This document shows positions 45,312 to 56,704 of a stretch of DNA of 64,000 nucleotides, piece after piece; position 1 is the stretch's first letter, and the number at the start of each line of letters is the position of its first letter. The position numbers and the translations under genes are program-made. Source of the DNA: Typhlomys cinereus (Eukaryota > Chordata > Mammalia > Rodentia > Platacanthomyidae). The notes beneath the pieces are model-generated. The model worked only from the letters and a program-made list of their open reading frames with translations, ran no database searches and was not told the origin of the DNA. The stretch lies in NCBI GenBank assembly GCA_023101885.1, contig JALPQD010000053.1, positions 5,461,447 through 5,525,446 of the forward strand, read 5' to 3'.

Positions 45312-45598
45312 ATGGCTGGAAAGATGGCTTAGGGGTTAAGAGTCAGCCGCAATAGCAGAAGGTCCTGAGTTTGGATCACAGATCCATGTAAAAAAAACGT
45401 CAGGTAGAAACAGTGACCTGCATGTCTGACCTTGGTGGGTGGAGCCTGGGAAATCCCAGAGAGAAACAACAAGGAGGTAGAAGCAATCCAGGATGATTTC
45501 TGAAGTTATCCTTTGTTCTCCACAGGAACACACAGTGCCTTCTGATACAGAATGAATGAATGAATGAATGAATGAATGAATGAATTTTTTAAAAAAAA
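45312..45598 (+). mobile_element. B2-superfamily SINE with (AATG)n tail
   Basis: GATGGCTGGAAAGATGGCTT, GGTCCTGAGTTTGGATCACAG, GACCTTGGTGGGTGGAGCCT, AAGGAGGTAGAAGCAATCCA and TATCCTTTGTTCTCCACAGG. The tail is not CA but a pure (AATG)n run at 45551-45584 followed by T- and A-rich sequence. Confidence 0.92.
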
Positions 45599-47400
45599 AA
45601 TTGCACTTGAGGCCAAAACCATAATGACATGCTCAGTAACTCCACTCTGTTCAGTGATGCTTAGGAAAAATTTCCTGTGAAATTTTTCAGTATGTATACA
45701 TTAAATGATTAAGATCCTACTATGGATATCCTAAGAACTAACAGAGAAGATAAACATAATATAAAATATCCAAACATAATTCAAAGACTCTATATGGTGC
45801 CCCATACAGTAAGTGTGTAATAAGTATTTGTCAACTGAGCCAAAAAAAAAACTCAGTGAGGTATCACTGATGCTAGGGACTAAGAGGCAGGTGTATACAC
45901 ACAGACCCCTATAAACTTCCAGTTTTTGTCACAGACTCCAGACAACATCAAAGAAAAACCAGCATGCAATCAGGAAACCCTTTCTTAATCTGAAACATAA
46001 AGACTTCTACTATCTGTGAGTAACAAATCAGTATGAAAATGAGCACCACAAAACCCAACAAAATGTTCTACTGAATGATCAAGAAGTAGATAAATGAGCA
46101 AAAATTAACCTCATGGGACTTCACAAAACACGCCAGTTTTACTTGCACAAATACACATTTGTAAATAAAATAAACCTGTAAGTCATGAGAAATCACTAGT
46201 CACCAGTCATCAATCACTAGGCCAGCGGCTGTCTCTTACTGCAGAGTCCTTGCTTGAAGTCCCCATCACAGTCCATTACTTCCTTCAAGGCCTTGTTTAA
46301 AATGCAACTTGTTCTTTGAAGTCTTTCACACTTCAGCAAACTCTAGAATGTTCCTCTAACTCCTTCCAGTACTGACAGTCATGCAAACATACGTCACGCT
46401 CCTCAAGGCTGTGAGGACCCTGGTCATATTTCAGTTCCATTTGCTGCCCAGAAAAGAGCCTTGTAACTGAAAGGCATGGTTCTTTTGAATCACTGTGGGA
46501 ACACAGAAGATTAACAGAATCCTGGATGGAACTCTGCTTTGACTTAAAAGTCAATGGTACAACACAATATTGATAAAATGCTGGAGTTCATTCATTGATC
46601 TGGATCTCAGGTAAAACAGCTTGTTATTTATCCACCCAAGTATTCCCAGACACCTTCTAGATGTCAAACACCCTGATAGCTCCTGTAGGCAAAAGGGATA
46701 ATGTAGCGGTTAGGTGCTAGGTCTCAAATGAACTCTGTCCACCATCAAGATGAGACACCCCAGCAAATACTTTCTCAAAAGGCTCCTCCCTTGCGTGTGT
46801 CAAAAGCAGCTATCAGCCTGCAGCATCTCACATTCCTGATTCTCTTCCTACCCTTCTCAAACAAACAGAAACCAAATGAGTCATGAGCCATAAATACACC
46901 AAATAACTAATCTTAACCAAATGGGGGACTCTATCAGATTTAGTTCAAGTGGGGGTACTCTGTGGCTTTTACGGTACTTTAGAGGTCTCAGAGCCTGTAA
47001 TACATCCCCCATTCATTTGGTAGAAATGCCTACGAGAGCAGGCTGTAGACAGTCAAATGTGACTTCTACTTAGTCCCTGAGGAGCCCTCCTGTCTCCAGT
47101 GGCTTTTCTGGGATTTCTTTAGGCATTAACTTGTCTATACGCAAATGTTTCTGCCAGGTCTGAGTGTGGTGTTCCAGAACTTCAAATAATCAAAGCTACT
47201 TAAGTTCTAAGATCATGTTCACACATTCATTATCTATTCAGGGAATAAATAATTTATTAATCTCTCAGAATACACACAAAAATTTTCTCTGCATGCTTAA
47301 AGGATACTTAGCTAGAAAAGACATAAAAAAATAAGGATAATTCAAGGCAAGGTGTGATGAATAATAAAGGAAGAAGAATACTGAAGAGAAGAGAATGTTA
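45599..47400. other. Unique non-coding sequence
   Basis: A short MIR/L2-like end (CAGTAAGTGTGTAATAAGTATT, 45807-45828) may mark an old repeat but is too brief to call. No credible gene. Confidence 0.45.
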
Positions 47401-47414
47401 CAGCCTGGAAAATG

Positions 47415-47540
47415 AAAGCCAGCATTTATTGAATTTTCACTATGTATTACCCACACTGGACTGAACTGAGCATTGTACGAAATATTACTGCATTTGATCA
47501 TGAGGTGTTTATCCATCGAAGAACAGAAGTCATGAGACAT
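47415..47540 (-). mobile_element. MIR/L2-type relic
   Basis: CAGCATTTATTGAATTTTCA, CTATGTATTACCCACACTGG, ACTGAGCATTGTACGAAATA and CATTTGATCATGAGGTGTTT follow reversed MIR (aacatttattgagc...ctatgtgccaggcac...gctaagcactttac...catttaatcctcac). Confidence 0.6.
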
Positions 47541-48464
47541 GGGTCCCACATTGCAAAACTGCCTCTGTTTTTACAAATATTCTAGATACAGGAATACAAA
47601 ATAAGTGTTGACTTAACAAAATAAACCAAATTTTTCTATTTCTCTATAATGATTTAAAAATATTTAAGATTCCAAAATATATGGAGTATGTATTTCAATA
47701 CATGGCATCATTTTAAAGACAAAAATTAATATTAATTATATTTTCAACTGTAAGCACTGACATATTTTTAAGTAAAAATATATTCATATTTCCTGAAAAA
47801 TCTATCTTATGGGCTTCTAGTAAGATGAAATTTGGATTTTTCCATCAAAAATAAAGTAAAAGCCTGTCTAGTGTGTTAATAATTCATCATTTATTATCTT
47901 ACGCATGTTTATATGAAAATAACACATCCTAATTTGTTATCATATGCATGTTATTTCTTGTTTATGTAAATAATTCATAGAAGAGAAAATATCAAAAGCT
48001 TTCCATGCTAATTGAGATCATTTGAAATATGAACTTCAAGTTGTTTCCATCAATAAATAAGTTAAATAAATACTGTGCTCAAATGATAACTACAGAGAGA
48101 ACGATCAAGTTAAAGTAAAAGAAATCTATCCTCAAGGACCCTGTAAGGACCAAAAAGGAGAATGATGTTCACAAATAACTTACATAGACTATGAGTGGCA
48201 AATTCTATGACATTGGTAAATTACATTGACGGAGAGCACAGGTTTGGGGGAAGAAGTCACTGAGGTATTTCTTGTGGGTGGCAGTACAGCTGGACATTAC
48301 AGAACGGACCAGGTCCTTAGGAAATAAGATCAAGAAAGGAATGTCACGGTTCTTCCATGGCAAGAGGGAAGCCAAAGCCACGACTTACCCAGGAGCAAAT
48401 GCACGGCGATATGTGGCAAGAACTCCAGTGAATGGACAAACCACCCAAAGAAAGAATGCCTGGA
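47541..48464. other. Unique AT-rich sequence
   Basis: 47580-48060 is strongly AT-rich with no simple repeat; no gene or mobile element is evident. Confidence 0.5.
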
Positions 48465-48502
48465 GCTGGAGAGATGACTCAGGGATTAAGACAGATCAGA
48501 TC
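48465..48502 (+). mobile_element. B2-superfamily SINE, 5' head (split by purine tract)
   Basis: GAGCTGGAGAGATGACTCAG then GGATTAAGACAGATCAGATCC carries a shortened tRNA-like head. It breaks off at the point where other copies read ATCCCACGTAAAAATGCCAGG. Confidence 0.85.
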
Positions 48503-48786
48503 CGAGGATGGAGGGAGGGAGGGAAGGAGGGAGAGAGGACAGAGGGAGAGAAGGAGAGAGAGATAAATGGAGAAAGGGAGAAAGAGAGAGAGAAGAAAGA
48601 AAAAAGGGAGAAAGAGAAAAGAGGGAAAAAGAAAAGAAAAGAAAGAGAGAAAGGAAGGAAGGAAGGGAGGGAGGGAGGAAGGGAGGAAGGGGAGGGAGGG
48701 AGGAAGGGAGGAATGGGAGGAAGGGAGGAAGGGAGGGAGGAACGGGAGGAAGGGGAGGGAGGGAGGGAAGGAGGGAGGAAGAGAGG
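48503..48786. repeat. 284-bp purine tract inside a SINE
   Basis: Nearly pure G/A on +: GGGA, GAAGGA, GAGA and AAGAAAA units with a handful of T or C interruptions (ACAGA, TAAATGG, AATGG, AACGG). It sits exactly between the head and body of one SINE. It creates Glu/Gly/Lys/Arg-rich + frames (48272-48874, 200 codons) and Pro/Ser/Leu-rich minus frames, all artefacts. Confidence 0.96.
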
Positions 48787-48969
48787 ATCACCAGGCAGAA
48801 ATAGCTGCTGCCTGCACTTCCAGCTCTGGTGGGTAGAGTTTGGGAAATCCCAGAGCAAAGTAAAAATAAGGTAGAAGCAATCCAGAATGACTCCTGAAGT
48901 CACCCTTTGGTCCTCCACAGGGACACACAATACCCTTTGATACACTCTGATACACATACACGCTGCACG

Positions 48970-49011
<42 letters not shown>
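48787..49011 (+). mobile_element. B2-superfamily SINE, body and tail (continuation)
   Basis: ATCACCAGGCAGAAATAGCT, GCTGCCTGCACTTCCAGCTC, TGGTGGGTAGAGTTTGGGAA, AGGTAGAAGCAATCCAGAAT and CACCCTTTGGTCCTCCACAG, then CGCGCGCGCACACAC. The CA array ends at 49011. Confidence 0.92.
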
Positions 49012-49012
<1 letters not shown>

Positions 49013-49224
49013 TAAAATTTTAAAAAGAGAGAGAATATCTGGGTATCATTGAAAAGAGAGACCCAAAATAAGGAATTTGAACTTCATTTTCCAGCTCTGT
49101 ATTTCTCAAGCTGAAAGAAATGCAGCAGACAGAGCAGTGAACCAGACTGGTGGGGGGAGGGGTCTATTATTTGTGGAATAAATATTCTCACAAAGGACCC
49201 ACCATCACCATGATATACAATTCA

Positions 49225-49830
49225 AAGACAGGTATTTTCATGAAGAGTAGCATCTGAGAGAAGCCATGAAGCAAAGAGTACGGGGACTTGTGAGGGGAGA
49301 GCTACAAGGGGTGAGCTCCAAGAAGGCTTGGGAGCAGCTCACAATGCTCCTAAGGAGGACTCTGTATTTTGCCAAGTGAGATGGGAAATCACTGGAGGTC
49401 AGGTGATCGATTCACATTTTGCAAGTATCAGGGCAGCCATTGTGGACTATAGAAAGGCAAGAAATTTCATGTTAGAAGTACAATGATCCTAGAGAAGTGT
49501 TATGCCAAGGAAGACCTGCGGTAGGGTGGGGATATGGGCAGCATTCAGAAATATCCACAAGGCTGATCAACAGGTTGAATGTGGGATGATGTGGGAGAAA
49601 TTGAGGAAATGAGGAAGACTCCAAGTATTTCTGCCTGAAAATCAAATAAAAGATATTCCCATTTCCTGAGCTTCGGGGAAAGGAAAGGGACACTTGCTAG
49701 GAAGGTGGAATCAAGCATTCCAGGTTAAGTCATGCCTGGCTAACTCCGAATAGGTGACAATGGAAGGGATTTGACTGAGAGAACGGATGCTAGAAGAGTT
49801 GGCATCATGCCTAAGAACATGGCTAAGAAC
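49225..49830 (-). mobile_element. Old mammalian LINE relic (probable L2), antisense on +
   Basis: CTCTGTATTTTGCCAAGTGA, GATGGGAAATCACTGGAGGT, CAGGTGATCGATTCACATTT, GCAGCCATTGTGGACTATAG, GGTTGAATGTGGGATGATGT and GAAGACTCCAAGTATTTCTG follow the same order as the relic at 27680-28380. Highly diverged; the family name is from memory. Confidence 0.5.
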
Positions 49831-50340
49831 ATGGAAATCAAATGCAGGAAGCATTTGGGACTCAGAGAAATCAGAAAAGATGAGGCATGTTTGCTGAGAG
49901 ATTCCAATATTAAACCAACCAACATTGAATGTGCAGAAAATTCCCAACACAGATCCTGTTGCTGATTAGATAAGAAGATTATGGGACAGATAAAGCAGGT
50001 CAGATCAACAAGCACTGGTTTCTGTCCCTGAAAGTTAAGCAGCAATATTTCCTTCCAGGGAACACTTGGAAGGTCCCCAATTTTGTAACAGCACCTTCAA
50101 TAATAATAAGATTAACAAGTTCATTTGGGGCATGTCTCTGGGAACTGGAAGAATCCATGATCTGCACTGTTGCTAGGAACACCCAGCTGTTTATAAAGAG
50201 TGGCCCCTCCGCCTTTTTCCTATTTGAGCGTTCTGTCTCGATTTTGCTGCTGAACCCACATAAGGCAGAACGATGCTGCGAGCTAATCCTGAGGATTCTC
50301 TACTATCTCCCAAGTGAGGCTGTGCAGCCTCAGAAATCTG
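49831..50340. other. Unique non-coding sequence
   Basis: No repeat recognised. The frames have no family signature. Confidence 0.45.
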
Positions 50341-50680
50341 GTGGATTAATAAAAGACTGTTACTGCTAATTGCTGACATAAGACTATTTAGGGCACTAAG
50401 GCAATCGCTGATTTTTTTTTAGACATTTTCACAGCTTCTCAGAGCAGTGGACTAATCAGTCATGCTAATTCCTACAGTAAACAGTGCAGAGCTTTGGTGA
50501 AAGACCATTATAACTTCCCTTCATCATTTCATCTCCGAGGCGCCTTCCAAAACCACTGCTAAATCCAGATAATTTGCTTAGATCATTTCCCAGCTGTGAC
50601 ACACGTCCTATCCAGACTCAAGGTCTAGCTGATGACTGCAGCTCTACATGTCCCTAATGAGAACAGATGTGCCAGCCCAG
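50341..50680. promoter_or_regulatory. Candidate conserved non-coding element
   Basis: Repeat-free block rich in developmental-factor-like words: GGATTAATAAAAGAC, TGCTAATTGCTGACATAAG, GACTAATCAGTCATGCTAATTCC and CCAGATAATTTGC. A conserved enhancer is a reasonable hypothesis, unsupported beyond motif density. Confidence 0.3.
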
Positions 50681-50835
50681 GGCGTCTTTCTCTGCCACCT
50701 CCCCTCCAATACTGTCTCAATGAAGTGAACTAGGAGGGCTCTGCTGATGAAAATGACACTAAGCACTGAAGCACAAAGGTCTCTTGGACGACATCTACGT
50801 CACAGACCTACGGGCTACCTGTGCTGTCTGCATTA

Positions 50836-51150
50836 CTTTTCTCCCTGCTGTGACCACATGTCTAACAATGGCACCTTCAGAAGAAATGGATTCATTGTGG
50901 CCCATGGTTCAAGGGTAGACTCCAGCACATGGGGAAGGCACGGCAGCAGCTACAGGCACAGGGAAACATTGTATCCACAGTCAGAAGCAGGGACAGAAGG
51001 ATGTTCATAGCTAGTTAGCTTTGTCCATTTTAATTCAGTCCAGGACCCCAGCCTATGGAAGCATGTCATTCACAGAGTGGGTCGTCCCACCTCCATGGAT
51101 TCTTCCACAAGCTCTTTCACAGACATGCTCATCACAGACAAAGCTCTGTC
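50836..51150 (-). mobile_element. Rodent interspersed repeat (unassigned, perhaps RMER1-type)
   Basis: TTACTTTTCTCCCTGCTGTG, GTGGCCCATGGTTCAAGGGT, AGACTCCAGCACATGGGGAA, TTCAGTCCAGGACCCCAGCC and CCTATGGAAGCATGTCATTC match a family common in rodent DNA. Its other end reads ...CCTTAAGTTGCTT...CAGCAGCAGAA in the copies at 55.7 and 62.3 kb, which lie in the opposite orientation. Confidence 0.6.
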
Positions 51151-52559
51151 AACTAGACACAGAGATACACTAAGCAAACAGCTGGTGGCCTCTGACCATT
51201 GGCATCATCCTCCCAAGTCCCCTTGTGCTGATTTCACACTCAGCCAACCCTCTGACTTGGCTTCCCCCTTAGGGGTTTCGGATCTGAGCTCTTGGCTAAC
51301 ACAGAACACTGCATATCTGTTCTCTGTACAAACTGAAAGACTCACACTGGGGGTTTTGTTCACTGATACCTTGTGATTTTGTTTAACTTGAATGAGTCAT
51401 GAGCCACATGGCTTCTGTTACAATTTCCTAACACCCATAGTTAGTAAGACTATGTTATTTCTATGGATCCACAGTTCAAGAATAAGTGGAGGAAATACCC
51501 CATATCTAGGGGAAGAGGTGGTATTAAGGGTACCACGCTTCCATTTGGGAAAAATAAATAGAGTCACTGGCTTCTCTGCAGCACTACCTAACCCCTAAAT
51601 TGGACTCAAAAGCATCCCAACTAATCTCCTGTTATATGGTAAAACTAAAAGATTTGTGTTTGTTAGCTCCTTGTTATTCTGCATACAATGTTATCACAGC
51701 AAAGCTAATGGGAAGAAATGCTATCTAACAGCTTTGAATGTTGAGAATCAGTGCTGTAGAAAAGCTGACATTGATTCTTAAGGAAAAGGTGTAAACAAAG
51801 ACAGGAATAACACAAGTTTGGAGAAGATGGGTCTTTTTCGGCTTCAATATAAAACTCAGTGGACATTTTGAAGTTAAAGCTACAAGGGGTGATTTGCTTA
51901 AGATTCCAGAGGATTGGATTCAAGATTACTTGGTAATTGCATGACTTTAAAACTGCCTTAACGTGTGTTTTAAATGAAACAGGTCAGAGATTTGCCCAAA
52001 AGAAAAGCAAATATTTCTGGACAACAATCCTAGAGGTCCCTGAATTCAACATGATACCCAAAGAGGAAAATCAGAGAGCACACATGCACTCTCTTGCACT
52101 CTCAAGACACTTGAAGCTAGCTGACCTCAGGTGTCCCTTGAATGCCAATCCTCTGGTTCATGGACACCACACTTGTAGAGCCACCCGGCATCTTGATTGT
52201 CCAGGCAAAATGAGGTGTTAATGTTGGCTGTTTCCTCTCGAGGAGAGAGAAAAACAAAGCCTTCATTTTGAAGAGCTACTTCACTAGCTCATGGTAAGAC
52301 ACTGGAATGCAAATCCATCAAACACTCCAGAAGATTCTTCACATGCTAGGAGAGAAAACATTTTAAAATAACAAAGATGAAACTTTAAAAGCATTACTCC
52401 AAAGTTTCTTTTTCTTTAATTCTCTCCACTTACAATTTTCAGACAAATCTGCAAATAGACCATCTTTTGAGAAGTGGTTTAAAGAGCTGGAAATCAAGTA
52501 CTTCCCTAGCAGGTGCAAGGCCCTGAGGTGCATCCAAGCAAAAACAAACAAACAAACAG
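51151..52559. other. Unique non-coding sequence
   Basis: No gene or recognised repeat. Short frames lack any motif. Confidence 0.45.
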
Positions 52560-52890
52560 CAAAACAAGCTAATAAAATGATTTTTAATATTTATTCATCT
52601 AAGGGAGAAAGCGTATAAACACGGCATGCGTGTGCAAGTCAGAGGACAACTTGCTAGGACTTAGAAGAGGCAGCGGTGGAACTAGAATAAACCTCTTCTC
52701 AATACGGCCGTAGTGAACAAATTTCTTTCTTCTACTTTTCGCCATTAATATGAATTCTTATTAACTTCATGAGGGCGGGTGGTCCAACCAGAAACATACA
52801 TCCAGCTGTTGTGATCCATACCCATGTGGATTTCTAGAGCTCGAACTCAGGTCACCAGGTATACATGTAAGCAACTCATTGCCGAGTCGA
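52560..52890 (-). mobile_element. Diverged B3-like SINE, minus strand
   Basis: CGGCATGCGTGTGCAAGTCA, GAGGACAACTTGCTAGGACT and, further on, ACCCATGTGGATTTCTAGAG, CTCGAACTCAGGTCACCAGG and GCAACTCATTGCCGAGTCGA parallel a reversed B3/B2-type element. The centre around 52680-52770 is not recognisable and may hold an insertion. Confidence 0.5.
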
Positions 52891-54069
52891 TAAATGTGAA
52901 GAAATAAGTAATAAATACATAATATGCAAACAAATAAAATGACTATTTGCAAGCTGCCTGGAGCCTCTGCACCGCTCCTTGTGTTTTTGAGCAGCCGTGT
53001 CCACCCACTTGGCTTCAAGCCTGATTGCTCCTGAGTCTGCACCCAAGTCTCTAACCACCCACAGGTCACCTCTGAGTGACAGTGGCATGGAGCCCCGTCC
53101 CACGCATGCGAAATGCTCCTCAGAGCTCACTCCACTGCCCGTGCCCCCAGATGAGCAAGCAGTGAAGTTCCCTGCTTCACCCGCCCCTTCCCTTGCCCAC
53201 TTTCCTGTCAATGGTGAGTTTACTCAACATCAGCACACAGCTACCTCCTTCCACAATGCCACTCACCTGGCATCCATCCCCCTACTGCCATCTGGTCCCA
53301 CTAGTTGCCACTCCCTCTCTCTCAAATTCTTGCCACAAGTGACTTTTAAAAATATATGCAGAGGGGTGTGTACATATATGTGCATGTATGTGTGTACATA
53401 TGTATATGTGCCTATATGTTATGTGTTTCTGCATGAGTGCATGTGTGTGTGTATGTGTGTACATGCAGGTGCACACAATCTTGCCAATCTGTCTTCATCC
53501 AGACTAAAATGGTTTTTAGTTGCACTTATATCTTTAACATTGGCTTAGCAGAATGGAAACAAATGTCTTTCTAATACAATGCCCACTTCTGCTTTTGAAC
53601 ATGGCCAAAAAGTGGACAAAGCAGATTTCTTAAGCATTCCATGCTATCTCTTGTATACTGGCTTTTAAATGCCCAGATGTCAGCTGAAGTCCCCAAAGCT
53701 GCTGCTGGACAATAGTTGGTTGAATTTTAGATGTTTTAGCCTTTGCCCTAAGCCTAATGAATCAAGCATCCCAGGGCAGGCGGAGCAACCCTTTCGACAC
53801 GTGACTGATAGAAACATCCATCCATCTGACTCCTGCAATGTTCTCACACAAGGTAAGCCCAAGACCCGCATCCCCAAGATAGCATTTAAGGAGACAATCA
53901 CTCCTTCTGGAGGCAGGTTAGACAGCTAGTTCTTTTATCCAGCAAAACCTGCCTCTGGAAACCCATCCATCCTCCTTCAATGATTCCTTATAATGGTGCT
54001 TGGCATGTTGACCTCTCTCCCACATCTAGTCACCTTTCCTCGGAGGAGGTTCCCATGGATCAATCACCA

Positions 54070-54072
<3 letters not shown>
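52891..54072. other. Unique non-coding sequence with a TGTA-rich patch
   Basis: 53365-53470 is a degenerate TGTGTACATATGTATG-type patch. The 183-codon + frame (52997-53548) has a plausible length but lacks a domain, and its C-terminal third is translated from the TG-rich patch. I do not call it. Confidence 0.45.
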
Positions 54073-54122
<50 letters not shown>

Positions 54123-54395
54123 CAGAGTGCACTGTGTATGCCTGTAGAGGCCCAAAGGGGGCTCTGGAATCATCCTATATTGCTTCTACCTCCTTTTTGC
54201 TTTACTCTGGGATTCTCTGGAGCACTGCCTTCCAGAGTGGGAAGTGCAGGCCGTCACCATTTTTGCAGGCTGTCACCATTTCTGCAGGCCGTCACCATTT
54301 CTGCCCAACATTTTTATGTGGGATCCAGAACTTGAACCCAAGTCCTTCTGTTTGCGAAGCAGAGTCTTAACCCCTGAGCCATCTCTCCAGCCCCA
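54073..54395 (-). mobile_element. B2-superfamily SINE, minus strand, with internal 19-bp triplication
   Basis: Minus-strand start GGGGCTGGAGAGATGGCTCA at about 54395. On + the core GCAGGCCGTCACCATTT is present three times as tandem 19-base units (54246-54264, 54265-54283, 54284-54302); other copies have it once. TG array at 54073-54120. Confidence 0.93.
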
Positions 54396-55046
54396 CAATC
54401 TTCTTAAGTGCAGTGCCTAGTGCCTAGTTGACTGGTTCCACAATTCCTCACTAAAGCAAACTCAATAGTTCCAAATTGCAAAACTAGAATGAGGGAAGAT
54501 GATAATCTAGCCAGTCACTTGGAGACTCAAGATAGTAAACATTACCAAGTCTCATCTTCCTCATTTGTTAAACCAGGAAAACAGCAAGTCCTTCTTCTCT
54601 GTAGACAGATAGAGGGATAGAAATGGCATGGAGTGAGCACACAGCCATATCTAATCTCGGTGAACAATAATTCTGTCAAAGACACAGGTTCTGACATGCA
54701 ACTGACAATTAAGACTGTCTTGGCAGGGTTTGGAAATGCAGGTTCCCTGGTGGGAATCTCCTGCAGTCCCAGGCCATCCTGAGGGATGTGAGGTGGGAAA
54801 TCCCCAGAGCATGCGATGGCTAACTAGGCGCCTGTCTGGAGTGAGGACCCATGTCAGGAGAGGTGGAGACAAGCATTCAGCTACTGCGGCGTCCAGACCA
54901 TGGTCTCTATGCGACTGTCCCCTCCCACCTCTAGCCCCGCATCCCCCTGTCACCTGGCTGTGGCCATCTCTTCAGAAAAGACCAGAGAAGGTGCAATGAT
55001 CCCGTAACGAAGCATCTGAAAGAACCAATGGACACACGCAAGACTC
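54396..55046. other. Unique non-coding sequence
   Basis: 54500-54620 has MIR-like words (TCATCTTCCTCATTTGTTAA) but is too short to assign firmly. 54730-54990 is moderately GC-rich with no defended frame. Confidence 0.45.
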
Positions 55047-55059
55047 AAAAGTGATTTGA

Positions 55060-55281
55060 GGACTGGAGAGGTGGCTCAGGGGTTAAGCCTCCACCTTGCA
55101 CGAGGAAGGTCCTGAGTTCCGATCCAGATCCCACGTATAGACGCCGGGCAGAAGCGGGGGCGGCCTGCACTTCTGGTCCTGGTAGGGCGGAGCCTGTGAA
55201 TCCTGGGGCAGAAGGAGGTGGAGGCGTCCATGGTGGTTCGCGAATTCGTCCGTGGTTCTACACACACACACACACACACAG

Positions 55282-55313
<32 letters not shown>

Positions 55314-55368
55314 ACACGCGCGCAATACACACGCACATGCGCACAGTTGAATAAATAATAATAATAAT
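55060..55368 (+). mobile_element. B2-superfamily SINE, second subfamily, with perfect 13-bp target duplication
   Basis: GGACTGGAGAGGTGGCTCAG, CGTATAGACGCCGGGCAGAA, GCGGGGGCGGCCTGCACTTC, GGTAGGGCGGAGCCTGTGAA, GGTGGAGGCGTCCATGGTGG and TTCGTCCGTGGTTCTACAC. It retains many CpGs. AAAAGTGATTTGA at 55047-55059 recurs without mismatch at 55369-55381. A compound CA/CG tail and (AAT)n lead into the second copy. This looks like the youngest insertion here. Confidence 0.95.
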
Positions 55369-55381
55369 AAAAGTGATTTGA

Positions 55382-55654
55382 ACTCCTACCTCCAAGGAAA
55401 ATCATGCCAAACATTCCCTTCGCTTTGGCCAACGCACAACTGCCTGGCCAAGAGCGTCATTACTGCACAGCTGGAAAACTCCCAAATCTTCCCGAAGCCC
55501 CTTTGAATGAGAACTGTCCTCCCAGGCTGGGGGGTTTGATCACTCGGCCCCAGCCGGTGCCGCTGTTTGGGAAGGTTATGGATCTTAAATTACAGGGCCT
55601 TGCTAGAGGGAGTACATCACCGTGTGGCCCTGGAGATGAGACTACCAGGCTCCA
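55382..55654. other. Unique non-coding sequence
   Basis: No supported feature. Confidence 0.4.
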
Positions 55655-55862
55655 TCTTCTCTCTCTTGCTCTCTGCTTCTATTTCTGTTGGCACGTGATC
55701 TCTTCCCCTCGGCAGCCATGCCTCCCACCACGCATTCCTTGTCAAAATGGACTCCTTTCCGTCTGGATCCGTAGGCCAAATAATAAACCCATTCTGCCTT
55801 AAGTTGCTTGAGTCAGAGCATTTATCACAGCAGCAGAACAGAAATCGCAAGAGAATCTGGTC
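55655..55862 (+). mobile_element. Rodent interspersed repeat (unassigned, perhaps RMER1-type), 3' part
   Basis: GGCAGCCATGCCTCCCACCA, CCGTAGGCCAAATAATAAAC, CCATTCTGCCTTAAGTTGCT and TATCACAGCAGCAGAACAG follow the characteristic end of this family (agccaaaataaaccc...ttaagttgctt...tcacagcaacagaa). Confidence 0.65.
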
Positions 55863-56320
55863 CTAAGAAGTGAAAAGTTGTTGTGAGACTAGAAGACTGG
55901 TTTTGAAATGACAGGAGATGGAAACTAACCAGAGTAGTTTTCCTCTTCATTCAAATTAAAGCACACTCTCTAAGTGACTCGAAATGCCAAGGAATGGTTG
56001 TGACAGATTATTCAGTGTTTTAAGCATCTCATTCTTTTAAATGAAATAGCACCAGACACGTGTGATTTACAATCAAGCCGCTGTACCGTAACTGCAATTT
56101 CAGAAAGTTATATTATCTTCTCTGAGCTCTCTTTCAAAGACAACTGCTGTGTGGCAAGAGCACACAGGGGAATAACAGAAATGCGGCAAATTAGTTGCAC
56201 TAATTTTAAGTAGAATCGGGAAACGACTTACCATTTTGTATCTCTGAATTATGTGACTGCTTTGATAGTAAAGTAAAAGCACAGCAAATATTTCAGATAC
56301 TTTGAAAAAGCCATTATGGT
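55863..56320. other. Unique AT-rich sequence
   Basis: No repeat or gene recognised. Confidence 0.4.
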
Positions 56321-56570
56321 ACTGGAAAGAATTTTCAGGGGTTAAAGCCTTTGCCTTAAAAGCAAAAAGACTTGAGTTCAGATGCCCAGATCTCACATGA
56401 AAATACAAGGTGGATACAGAGGCAGCCTGCACTTCCGGCCCTACAAGGTCCAGCCTGGGAAACCCAAGAGGAAAACAGTAACGAGTTGGAACAATCCAGG
56501 GTGTGTCCCAATGTCACCCTTAGGCTTCCACAGACACATACTTAAGTGTCCTTTGTACATACACATGTGG
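56321..56570 (+). mobile_element. B2-superfamily SINE, first subfamily, degraded A box
   Basis: ACTGGAAAGAATTTTCAGGG head, then GACTTGAGTTCAGATGCCCAG, GGCAGCCTGCACTTCCGGCC, GTTGGAACAATCCAGGGTG and CACCCTTAGGCTTCCACAGA. The A-box TGGCTC is mutated. It runs straight into a purine array. Confidence 0.85.
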
Positions 56571-56704
56571 AAGGGAGGGAGGAAGGGAAGAAGAAAGAGA
56601 AGAAAGGAGAGAGGGAGAGAAGGAGGGAGGGAGGGAGGGAGGGAGGGAGGGAAGGAAGGAGGGAGGGAAGGAGGGAGGAAGGAAAGGAGGGAGGAAGGAA
56701 GGAA
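56571..56704. repeat. GGGA/GGAA purine array at SINE tail
   Basis: About 134 bases, entirely G and A from 56571 onward, dominated by GGGA and GGAA units. It occupies the place of the usual CA tail, and explains the Gly/Arg/Glu and Pro/Ser frames over 56382-57165. Confidence 0.95.

Noticed and set aside
48272..48874. 200-codon plus-strand frame, the longest such non-array-looking call, Glu/Gly/Lys/Arg-rich
   Set aside because: Most of it is the 284-bp purine tract and the flanks are SINE halves. No protein family is recognisable.
52997..53548. 183-codon plus-strand frame beginning in unique DNA
   Set aside because: The first two thirds are Pro/Ser/Thr-rich without a domain and the rest is translated from a TGTA-rich patch. 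It lacks any splice, Kozak or conservation evidence.
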